This document shows positions 33,552 through 40,032 of a DNA stretch of 64,000 nt, one piece after another (the first letter of the stretch is position 1; every line of letters begins with the position of its first letter). Source of the stretch: Myxococcus eversor (GTDB taxonomy: Bacteria > Myxococcota > Myxococcia > Myxococcales > Myxococcaceae); the NCBI RefSeq assembly GCF_010894455.1, contig NZ_JAAIXY010000015.1:62001-126000 (forward strand), read 5' to 3'. The position numbers and the translations under genes are program-made. The notes under the pieces were generated by a model. The model searched no databases. It worked only from the letters and a program-made list of their open reading frames with translations, and was not told where the DNA came from.

Positions 33552-34186
33552 CAGCTCATCTCCTCGGGCGCGCCCACCCGCGCCTTCAGGCGCTTCACCG
33601 CATGGTGGAACTGCACCTTCGCATTGTTCTCGGTGATGCCGAGCGTCTCCGCGATGTCCTTGAACGCCAACCCGGCGTCCACGCGCAGCGTCAGCACCTC
33701 TCTCTGGCGCCGGGGCAGCGTCAGCACCTCTTCGCGCACCCGCCGCGCCCGCTCCGCCCGCTCCAGGCCTTCCTGCGCGGACTCGCCAGGGGCCTCCGCC
33801 ACCTCGTCATTCGCCGCTTCCACCAGCACCGGCCGCCACCGCTGGCCGTGCCGCGCGTGGTTCTTCGCCAGGTTGAGGGCGATTCGCACCAGCCACGCGC
33901 GGAAGGGCGCCGGGCCCGCTGGCGTGAAGCGCGCGAATACCCGCCGCGAGGCCTCCAGCGCGCGCAGGAAGGCCGCCTGCGTCAGGTCCGCCGCGTCCTC
34001 GGGCCGCATCGTGTAGCGGCGCACCAGCGAGAAGACGAGCCCCCGGTGCCGCCTCACCAGCACCTCGAAGGCCGCCTCCTCGCCGTCCAGGAAGGCATGG
34101 CAGAGCACCTCGTCCGGCGCCCGCTCCAGGGCCAGCCGACGAGACGGCATCGCCACCACCCGGCCGCCTGTCTCCCTGATGCTCAC
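33551..34186 (-). CDS. ECF-type RNA polymerase sigma factor
   Basis: 211 residues. Region 2 is clear (A-F-E-V-L-V-R-R-H-R-G-L-V, then D-A-A-D-L-T-Q-A-A-F-L-R-A near 65-77, F-R-A-W-L-V-R-I-A near 95), and region 4 follows a charged linker (L-P-R-R-Q-R-E-V-L-T-L-R near 156, then F-K-D-I-A-E-T-L-G near 175 as the helix-turn-helix). It directs transcription of an envelope-response regulon, with the next gene as its inhibitor. ECF sigma factors usually activate their own promoter, so one is expected between 34187 and 34366; I could not identify it. Confidence 0.92.
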   Translation of the reverse strand: MSIRETGGRVVAMPSRRLALERAPDEVLCHAFLDGEEAAFEVLVRRHRGLVFSLVRRYTMRPEDAADLTQAAFLRALEASRRVFARFTPAGPAPFRAWLVRIALNLAKNHARHGQRWRPVLVEAANDEVAEAPGESAQEGLERAERARRVREEVLTLPRRQREVLTLRVDAGLAFKDIAETLGITENNAKVQFHHAVKRLKARVGAPEEMS

Positions 34187-34272
34187 GAAGCCTTCAACCC
34201 CCGAGCCGCCCCCAGGTTATTTTCCTCCGCGTCGCCAGCGTCGCATGAATTCAAGAATCTCAGGAAATGACA

Positions 34273-34309
34273 GCAAATTGGGCGACAGTTGGTTGGGGCG
34301 CCAATTTGC
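34273..34309. promoter_or_regulatory. Inverted repeat in the divergent sigma / V4R-like promoter region
   Basis: Perfect 9-bp arms GCAAATTGG (34273-34281) and CCAATTTGC (34301-34309) with a 19-base spacer. It lies in the AT-richest part of the 180-base gap between the divergent sigma factor and V4R-like genes. The arm spacing (28 bases centre to centre) fits two half-sites of a DNA-binding protein better than a terminator. Confidence 0.4.
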
Positions 34310-34366
34310 CCTGTTCGCCGAGCCGCTGTCACAATGGCCGCGGTTGGTGCAACCCACGGACTTCTC

Positions 34367-34945
34367 ATGGTTCTGGAAGGCTCGGGCTCTCGCATCAAGG
34401 GGGGCGTGCTCATATCCCGGCTCAACATGCTGCGCCGACACGGCGGGCAGGTTCGCGTCGACGAAGTCCTCGGGCGACTGCCTCCGTCGGACCAGGCGTT
34501 GCTTCGCAAGTCGATATTGCCGGTGGCCTGGTATCCGCTGGAGTTGAACCTGCGGTTGGACACGGCCATCGCGGAGGTGCTGTCGCCGGAGGACGAGGGC
34601 CGGGCCTTCATCGACATGGGGCGTGCGTCCGCGGACGAGTCGCTGCACGGCCCCCAGCATGCCTTCGTGAGGGCGGGGGAGCCGCACTTCCTCTTGAGTC
34701 AGGCGGCGCGCATCTACCGGTTCTATTACGCGGTGGGCTCGCGCACGTACGACTGGATGGGGCCCCGGTCCGCGGTGCTGCGCACCTTCAGCGCGGAGAA
34801 CGTCACGGAGGCGGACTGCCTCACCATCATCGGATGGCACGAGCGCGCCATCGAGCTGTCGGGGGGCCTGATGCCGCGAATCACGCACCCGATGTGCCGC
34901 GCCCGGGGCGCGTCTCATTGCGAGTACCACTGCTCCTGGGATTGA
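34367..34945 (+). CDS. V4R-like domain protein, myxobacterial paralogous family
   Basis: 192 residues, soluble. It begins with S-R-I-K-G-G-V-L-I-S-R-L near residue 8 and contains W-Y-P-L-E-L-N-L-R-L-D near 55, a heme-NO-binding/V4R-like central part with Y-Y-A-V-G-S-R-T-Y, and ends with C-R-A-R-G-A-S-H-C-E-Y-H-C, very like the metal-binding Cys tail of V4R (4-vinyl reductase) domains. V4R domains bind small ligands or metals in regulators. ATG 34367 is used; ATG 34334 and a TTG at 34289 are in frame and possible. It is divergent from the ECF sigma gene and could belong to its regulon. Confidence 0.6.
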   Translation: MVLEGSGSRIKGGVLISRLNMLRRHGGQVRVDEVLGRLPPSDQALLRKSILPVAWYPLELNLRLDTAIAEVLSPEDEGRAFIDMGRASADESLHGPQHAFVRAGEPHFLLSQAARIYRFYYAVGSRTYDWMGPRSAVLRTFSAENVTEADCLTIIGWHERAIELSGGLMPRITHPMCRARGASHCEYHCSWD

Positions 34946-34955
34946 CGCCCGGGCC

Positions 34956-35432
34956 TCAGGCGGCCGTGTCGTAGGCGACGGGGAGTGGGGTGGACTCGAG
35001 GTAGCGCAGGACGTCGTCCAGGTGGCGGTACACGCGCACCTCGTGGCGGATGATGTCCTCGATGCGGCCGTCGGGGCCGATGATGAAGGTGACGCGGCGG
35101 TCCACGCGGAGCACGGGCCACAGCACGTCATACGCCCGGCTGATGACCCGGTCCGGGTCTCCGAGCAGGGAGAAGTGGATGTCTTCCTTCTCCGCGAAGG
35201 CGCACTGGGTGCGCTGGGTGTCCACCGACACGCCCACCAATTCAGCGCCCAGGGCCTGGAGGCGGTGGTGGTTGTCCCTGAACGCCCGGTTCTCGATGGT
35301 GCAGCCGAGCGTGAAGGCCTTGGGGAAGAAGAAGAGGATGACCCGGCGGCCCCGGAGCGCGGACAGGCTCAGGGGAGCGCCATGGCAGTCCGTGGCGGCG
35401 AAGTCTGGCGCGAGGTCTCCGATGGCGAGCAT
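34956..35432 (-). CDS. Peroxiredoxin of the PrxQ/BCP type
   Basis: 158 residues, cytoplasmic. Thioredoxin fold with G-D-x-A-P-D-F near residue 5, F-F-F-P-K-A-F-T-L-G-C-T near 34-45 where Cys44 is the peroxidatic residue of the T-x-x-C motif, and G-V-S-V-D-T near 66. It reduces hydrogen and organic peroxides. The usual PrxQ resolving Cys five residues later is replaced (C-T-I-E-N-R), so it may be a 1-Cys type. ATG 35432 follows GGGAG by about 10 bases. A perfect palindrome lies 64 bases upstream. Confidence 0.85.
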   Translation of the reverse strand: MLAIGDLAPDFAATDCHGAPLSLSALRGRRVILFFFPKAFTLGCTIENRAFRDNHHRLQALGAELVGVSVDTQRTQCAFAEKEDIHFSLLGDPDRVISRAYDVLWPVLRVDRRVTFIIGPDGRIEDIIRHEVRVYRHLDDVLRYLESTPLPVAYDTAA

Positions 35433-35495
35433 TCCGACAGCTCCCTTTCTGGTGGCCGCGACGGTCCACCGGTACCATGTTTTTCGCGCGAGTCC

Positions 35496-35508
35496 GGAAA
35501 CGGTTTCC
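35496..35508 (-). promoter_or_regulatory. Palindrome upstream of the peroxiredoxin gene
   Basis: GGAAAC-G-GTTTCC, perfect 6-bp arms around one base, 64 bases before the peroxiredoxin start codon. A repressor or redox-regulator site is plausible but inferred from position only. Confidence 0.4.
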
Positions 35509-35636
35509 TCGCGGGACGCCACCCGTTGTCCCCTCGACGTCGGGACTGTGTGCTTCCCAAGTCCCCGAGGGGGGCGCGTCCTCCATCGCATGGTTGGAGT
35601 CCATGGGGTGTTAAGTAGTGTTGAGCGTCCCCCGCC

Positions 35637-36188
35637 TCACTCCGGCTGGCCGATGGGCGAGTCGTCGTAGGTCCGCCCCGCCTGGTTGCCGAACCAGTAC
35701 CCGCGGTACACGACGCCGTCGCGGGAGCCGCTCGAGTCGAGGAACACGTCGACTCGCTTGCCCTCGGTGTCATGGGCCTCGACCTCGGCGTAGTCGTTCT
35801 CCAGCCCGAGGCCGGCCTTCACCTTCTGGGCCTTCGCGCCGCTGACCTTCACCTCCAGCTTGCCGTCCACCTCGTTGACGGCGGGCCCGTTCGGGTCGAA
35901 CACCAGGTGCAGCCGGCCGTTGAAGCCCTTGGGCACGGTGAAGTGCACGACCTTGGCGGTGCGCGCCTCCCACCAGGAGGCGGTCAGGTCGTCGAACACC
36001 ACCGCGAAGAGCCCCACCGCGCCGACCACGAGCAACACGAGCCCCACGCCAATGGCCACGGGCGTCGTGAACTTGAAGAGCTTCTTGAGGAGCAGGGTGA
36101 GGCCGACGCCGATGCCGCCGCCCATCGCGAGCAGTATCAACATGCCCAGCAACACCGCGATCGCCATTCCACTGTCCGGACCGTTCAC
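35637..36188 (-). CDS. Uncharacterised membrane protein with extracytoplasmic domain
   Basis: 183 residues. Two hydrophobic helices (about residues 8-33 and 40-60) are followed by a beta-rich domain of about 115 residues (V-V-H-F-T-V-P-K-G-F-N-G-R-L-H-L near 78, then V-V-Y-R-G-Y-W-F-G-N near 158). No known family recognised. A GTG at 36188 is chosen because GAGGAG lies about 9 bases before it; ATG 36167 would remove seven residues. The gene is divergent from the secreted protein gene at 36497. Confidence 0.65.
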   Translation of the reverse strand: MNGPDSGMAIAVLLGMLILLAMGGGIGVGLTLLLKKLFKFTTPVAIGVGLVLLVVGAVGLFAVVFDDLTASWWEARTAKVVHFTVPKGFNGRLHLVFDPNGPAVNEVDGKLEVKVSGAKAQKVKAGLGLENDYAEVEAHDTEGKRVDVFLDSSGSRDGVVYRGYWFGNQAGRTYDDSPIGQPE

Positions 36189-36496
36189 TTCGTTCGACTC
36201 CTCGCCGCGCGGGCATGAATGCGGCGTGAGTCCGAGTCCCCCCGAGGTCGTGGAACGGGACGCGAGTGCTCGGGCCGCTTCGCACGGAGCATAGGACGGA
36301 GCGCGCCGCTCCCACGAGGGGCGAGGCAGGGGCTCCTCAGAGGGTGTCTCCGATGACGTCGGCTCCGGGGACATGGGTGTGTCCGCGAAGCTCGGGAGGT
36401 GACGCGCGCTTGCGTGGCTCCGGCCCGCCCGTGTGAACTCAGGCGGCGCTGTCCTGTCCAGGGCGGGCCTCGCCCATGGGGCGAAGAGGGGTGTTC
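36189..36496. other. Divergent intergenic region, no gene seen
   Basis: 308 bases between two divergent starts. Expected to hold both promoters. A small 15-base hairpin (36470-36484) sits just before the plus-strand ribosome site; otherwise nothing distinctive. Confidence 0.5.
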
Positions 36497-37261
36497 ATGA
36501 AGGAGTCCAAGCTGTCCATGGGGTGGAGACGCACCTGTGTCGCGATGCTGGTGGTGGGAGGCGTCTTCTCGTCGACCGCGTGGGCCCAGAAGCCCGCGCC
36601 TTCGGAGCAACGCTTCGCGAAGCGCTTCCTCGTCATCCTCGCCGCGGAGCCGGAGCTGGGTCCCCAGGATGAGCTCCAGGCGCGGATATCGAAGCAGGCG
36701 GACATGAAGACAGACTTCGCTCGTCTGTCCTCCACGGACTTCGCGGGCCTCAAGCCCTGTCTCCAGATTCTCGTCGCCAACAGCTTCGCGTCGAAGGCGG
36801 AGGCGCAGGCCTACGGAGGCAAGCTCAAGGCCCTGGGCGTCACCGCCTCCGTGCGGCCGGCGGGGGAGTATGTCGGTGGGGATGCCGCCCGGAAGAAGCA
36901 GTGCGCGCCCGCGGAGGTCTGGCAGGCCGGGTTCCGGTTCAAGCCCGACGCCCACGAAGACGATGGCTCGCCCTGGTCATTCACGGCGAGCGCCGTGCTG
37001 AAGCACGCGGACGGCAGCGAGGAGGTCCGCGCGCTGAAGGGGAGGTTCTCCAATGGAGAGGTGCCCCAGGACATGACGCGGGCCTTCAGCGTCTGGTGGG
37101 CCGGTGGGGGCTCGGACGTGAAGCTGGTGCGCAAGGGCCAGGCGCTGGTGGTCCTCCAGCGCTTCAAGGACGAGGGCATCGACCCTCGCAAGGAGCGGGA
37201 CGTCGAGGTCGCCCGCTTCGTGCTTCCTCCCCAGGTTCGCGTGAGCGGGTTGGAGCCGTAG
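36497..37261 (+). CDS. Secreted protein with SPOR-like segment, function unknown
   Basis: 254 residues. A signal peptide covers about 1-31 (W-R-R-T-C-V-A-M-L-V-V-G-G-V-F then S-T-A-W-A). The mature N-terminal half has L-K-P-C-L-Q-I-L-V-A-N-S-F near 86 and A-Q-A-Y-G-G-K-L-K-A-L-G-V near 107, reminiscent of SPOR peptidoglycan-binding repeats but too weak to assert. ATG 36497 follows GAGGGG. Its last 30 bases are repeated imperfectly at 37872, beyond the DoxX gene. Confidence 0.65.
   Translation: MKESKLSMGWRRTCVAMLVVGGVFSSTAWAQKPAPSEQRFAKRFLVILAAEPELGPQDELQARISKQADMKTDFARLSSTDFAGLKPCLQILVANSFASKAEAQAYGGKLKALGVTASVRPAGEYVGGDAARKKQCAPAEVWQAGFRFKPDAHEDDGSPWSFTASAVLKHADGSEEVRALKGRFSNGEVPQDMTRAFSVWWAGGGSDVKLVRKGQALVVLQRFKDEGIDPRKERDVEVARFVLPPQVRVSGLEP
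37229..37261 (+). repeat. Direct repeat copy 1 flanking the DoxX gene
   Basis: The 3' end of the secreted-protein gene (residues P-Q-V-R-V-S-G-L-E-P and the stop). The first 27 bases match copy 2 at 37872-37898 with two mismatches. Confidence 0.55.
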
Positions 37262-37392
37262 CGGCGAGGGCAGGGGCTCTTGTCATTCCGAGCACTTGCC
37301 GGCGGCTTCCAGATGAAATCGTCGCCATGTCGATCTCCTGGAAGGTCGTTCGTCGTGATGGCAGAGGCAGGGATGCCGAGGAGGAGTACGCC

Positions 37393-37857
37393 ATGGGAAC
37401 GGAAACGACGTTGAATGGGAATGTCACTGGAGCTGGGCAGGACACGAAGTCGCTGGCTCGCCACCTGCCGACGGTTGCTCGGGTCCTGACGGGGTTGCTC
37501 TTCTTCGTCTTCGGGCTGAATGGCTTCCTGAATTTCATCCCCCCGCCCTCGGAGCCCATTCCCGAAGGTGCGATGGCGTTCAGCGCCGCGCTCATGAAGA
37601 CGGGCTACATGATGTCGCTCATCAAGGGCACCGAGGTGCTCGTGGGCCTGCTGCTGTTGACGAACCGCTTCGTGCCGCTGGCGCTGGTCCTCCTCGCGCC
37701 CGTCACCGTCAACATCGTCGCCTTCCACGCCTTCCTCGCCCCGAGTGGGATGGTGATGACCTTCATCGTCCTGGCCCTCCACCTGTATCTGGCCTGGGCG
37801 TACCGGGCGGCGTACCGCTCCGTGCTCGTCGCGCGCGCGGTGCCAGGCGCGAAGTGA
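37393..37857 (+). CDS. DoxX-family membrane protein
   Basis: 154 residues with four hydrophobic helices beginning near residue 27. The DoxX pattern is visible in R-V-L-T-G-L-L-F-F-V-F-G-L-N-G-F near 30-45, the K-G-T-E-V-L-V-G-L-L-L-L segment near 78, and A-P-V-T-V-N-I-V-A-F-H near 101. Roles for this family are diverse and mostly unproven. ATG 37393 has GAGGAG about 6 bases before it, better than the upstream ATG at 37327. The gene and its promoter lie between two copies of a short direct repeat. Confidence 0.8.
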   Translation: MGTETTLNGNVTGAGQDTKSLARHLPTVARVLTGLLFFVFGLNGFLNFIPPPSEPIPEGAMAFSAALMKTGYMMSLIKGTEVLVGLLLLTNRFVPLALVLLAPVTVNIVAFHAFLAPSGMVMTFIVLALHLYLAWAYRAAYRSVLVARAVPGAK

Positions 37858-37871
37858 GCTTCACCGGTCCG

Positions 37872-37905
37872 CCCCAGGTTCGCGGGAGTGGGTTGGAGAG
37901 CGTAG
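37872..37905 (+). repeat. Direct repeat copy 2 flanking the DoxX gene
   Basis: Imperfect copy of 37229-37261. It would encode P-Q-V-R-G-S-G-L-E-S if translated in the matching frame but is not part of any gene here, so it looks like a stranded fragment of the 36497 gene end. Confidence 0.5.
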
Positions 37906-37920
37906 CCACGAGGCCCCGCA

Positions 37921-38898
37921 CTAAAGCAGGCTCAAGCGCCTCCTCAGCTCCTGCTCACGGTTGAAGTCCACCCACGCCGCATCCGGGGCATCCAGGTTGC
38001 CAGACTCAGTGACGAGCTTTTGCCAGACCTTCTGTCCCTCACGGATGTGTTCCACCCAGTGGGGCAGGGTCATGTGATGGACGCTCAGCGGGCTGTAGAG
38101 GACCGCTGGCGTGTGGCCCGCATCGACCAGCAGCCGGTTCAACACCAGTCGGTTGGTGCGGGTGTTGTAGTCCACGTAGGCATGGAGGTTCTCCAGCGCC
38201 TTGTGCGTCCGGGCCACGGCGAGCAACGCCTCATCCAGGTCGAAGACGAAGCGCGTGGCCAGGTAATGCTCCCGGAGGAGCCTGTCGACCTCCTCCAAGG
38301 GGTTGTCGACCGCCGCCAGGACGATGCGGCACACCTTGGGCGTGGTGACATCGATTCGCGCGATGAAGGGGTCATGCTCGCCCAGCAGCGTCTGGGCGCT
38401 GTCATGGAGCTGTTCGAACGTGAGCGTGAGCTCTCCGACACGAGGCTGGGCTCCAAAGTCGTACTGGTCCCTGGAGACGAGTCCATGGAGCCTGACGTAG
38501 GCATCCCTGTTGAAGTTGCCGAAATTGAAGGTCGAGCTGACGAAGCGGTCCGCCTTCATCATCCGGGCGTTGTACTCGGGGTCGGCGACGTCCTGCGGCC
38601 GGGCGTGGGGGTCCTGGTGAAGTCGGTGGTGCCCCCTGATGTAGACATTCTCCCCCCAGTGTTGATGGCGGCCGTCGATGTGCTCGCGCCATTTCTGGGC
38701 GGGCCCCAGCAGGTCATACCGCTCCTGTTTCGACAGGGAGATCAGCTTGAAGTCGAAGGCCATCTCCGCCGCGAGCTCCCGCTCTTCCCGCTCGCGTCGC
38801 AGCCGAGGCATGCCCCGCTCGCGCTGCGCGGTGGCGCGTCGCTCGTAGGCTTCCAGGGCCCTTCGGCGCTTCTCCTCTTGCAGTTTCGGATCTGGCAT
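37921..38898 (-). CDS. Fic-like protein with altered catalytic motif
   Basis: 325 residues, soluble, strongly charged N terminus (residues 5-45, Arg/Glu-rich, probably a long helix). At 239-250 the segment H-A-Y-V-D-Y-N-T-R-T-N-R aligns with the Fic motif HPFxDGNGRxxR: the catalytic His, Asp, Asn and both Arg are kept, but both glycines are changed (to Tyr and Thr). It is followed by L-V-L-N-R-L-L-V-D-A-G-H-T-P-A-V-L, the usual helix after a Fic site. Fic proteins transfer AMP or other phosphate groups to hydroxyl side chains; the anion-loop changes may alter the nucleotide or leave it inactive. No inhibitory (S/T)xxxE(G/N) helix or antitoxin gene was noticed. ATG 37898-side alternatives are absent; ATG 38898 follows GAGGA. 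Confidence 0.6.
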   Translation of the reverse strand: MPDPKLQEEKRRRALEAYERRATAQRERGMPRLRREREERELAAEMAFDFKLISLSKQERYDLLGPAQKWREHIDGRHQHWGENVYIRGHHRLHQDPHARPQDVADPEYNARMMKADRFVSSTFNFGNFNRDAYVRLHGLVSRDQYDFGAQPRVGELTLTFEQLHDSAQTLLGEHDPFIARIDVTTPKVCRIVLAAVDNPLEEVDRLLREHYLATRFVFDLDEALLAVARTHKALENLHAYVDYNTRTNRLVLNRLLVDAGHTPAVLYSPLSVHHMTLPHWVEHIREGQKVWQKLVTESGNLDAPDAAWVDFNREQELRRRLSLL

Positions 38899-39094
38899 GG
38901 GGTTCCTCGGCCAAGCCCGGGCAGCTCGTTGCCTGGACGTGCGGAGGAGTGAGAAAGCAAGCAGCGTACCGAGTGAGCGTCCAGGGGCCACACGGTGCGA
39001 GTCACCGGGTCCGCGTCCTCCGGGAACGCGGCTGCGTCCCAGTCCGCCTGGGCTCGCCCTTCATCAGGCGGAGAGAGGGCGGTCGAAGGACTGT

Positions 39095-39868
39095 CTATCC
39101 CGCGGAGACGTTGGTGTAGCCGCCATCCACGGTGAGCACGCTCCCCGTCATGTAGCGAGAGGCCTCTGACGCGAGCAGCAGCAGGGGCCCATCCAGCTCC
39201 TCGAAGTGGCCGGTGCGCCGCTGGGGGATGCGCTCCACCATGGCCCGGCCCTCGGCGGTGGCGAGGAACTCCCGGTTGAGGTCGGTCTCGAAGTAGCCGG
39301 GCGCCAGGGCGTTGACGCGGATGCCATGGGGCGCCAGGTCGACGGCGAGTGCTCGGGTGAGGTGATTGACGCCCGCCTTCGAGGCGCAATAGGCGGGCAG
39401 TCCTTTCTCCACCACGCCGCCGAGGATGGAGGAGATGTTGATGAGGGTGCCTCCCCGGCGGTGACGGATGAGGTGGCGTGCGGTCTCCTGTGCCATCAAC
39501 CAGACGCCCTTGAGGTTGGTGTCCATCACCCGGTCCCACTCGGCCTCGTCCTGCTCGTTCCAGGGGAGCGAATCCACCGTGCCCGCGTTGTTGACCAGGA
39601 TGGACAAGGGGCCCAGCCCGGCCTCCACCTCCTCGAGCGCGGCGCGCACCCGGCGCGAGTCCGTCACGTCGAGCGGTACCACCAGGGCCTTGCCTCCCTC
39701 GGCCTGGATGGTCCGCGCCACGCCCGACAGGGCCTCGGTGTCACGCGCCGCCAGCGCGGTGGCCACTCCCTGACGCGCCAGCATGAAGGCGAAGTGTCTC
39801 CCCAGTCCACGTGAGGCGCCGGTGATGAGCGCCACCTTCCCCGCGACGTCGAAGTGTCCCTGCGCCAT
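39095..39868 (-). CDS. SDR-family oxidoreductase
   Basis: 257 residues, a classical short-chain dehydrogenase. The nucleotide motif T-G-A-S-R-G-L-G is at 16-23 (Arg after Ser favours NADP), N-N-A-G near 93, the catalytic Ser in I-N-I-S-S near 146, and Y-C-A-S-K near 159-163. It also has the C-terminal S-E-A-S-R-Y-M-T-G-S-V-L-T-V-D-G-G-Y typical of FabG-like enzymes. Substrate unknown; FabG-type 3-ketoacyl or sugar alcohol substrates are possible. Expressed alone on the minus strand, downstream of the Fic-like gene's promoter side. Confidence 0.9.
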   Translation of the reverse strand: MAQGHFDVAGKVALITGASRGLGRHFAFMLARQGVATALAARDTEALSGVARTIQAEGGKALVVPLDVTDSRRVRAALEEVEAGLGPLSILVNNAGTVDSLPWNEQDEAEWDRVMDTNLKGVWLMAQETARHLIRHRRGGTLINISSILGGVVEKGLPAYCASKAGVNHLTRALAVDLAPHGIRVNALAPGYFETDLNREFLATAEGRAMVERIPQRRTGHFEELDGPLLLLASEASRYMTGSVLTVDGGYTNVSAG

Positions 39869-39985
39869 TCACTCCTCCTGTCAGGATTCTGCCTGAACAC
39901 TACCAAGGGCAGACACTCCTCGGCGAACAGGCAGGGCATTCGTGACTCGACCTTGAGCGGAAGGTGGGCGTGCTGAACCGTGAAT

Positions 39986-40019
39986 GACGCCCAGGTGGCT
40001 TCGCGTCCACCTGGGCGTC
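39986..40019 (-). terminator. Hairpin terminator after the collagenase gene
   Basis: Perfect 13-bp stem GACGCCCAGGTGG / CCACCTGGGCGTC with an 8-base loop, 13 bases after the collagenase stop codon. Confidence 0.7.
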
Positions 40020-40032
40020 TGTCTTCGCCGGG

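Noticed and set aside
36470..36484. A 15-base hairpin around the upstream ATG of the 36497 gene as a translational switch
   Set aside because: It is short, its loop contains an ATG that is not needed, and a good ribosome site for ATG 36497 lies just after it. Likely chance in GC-rich sequence.
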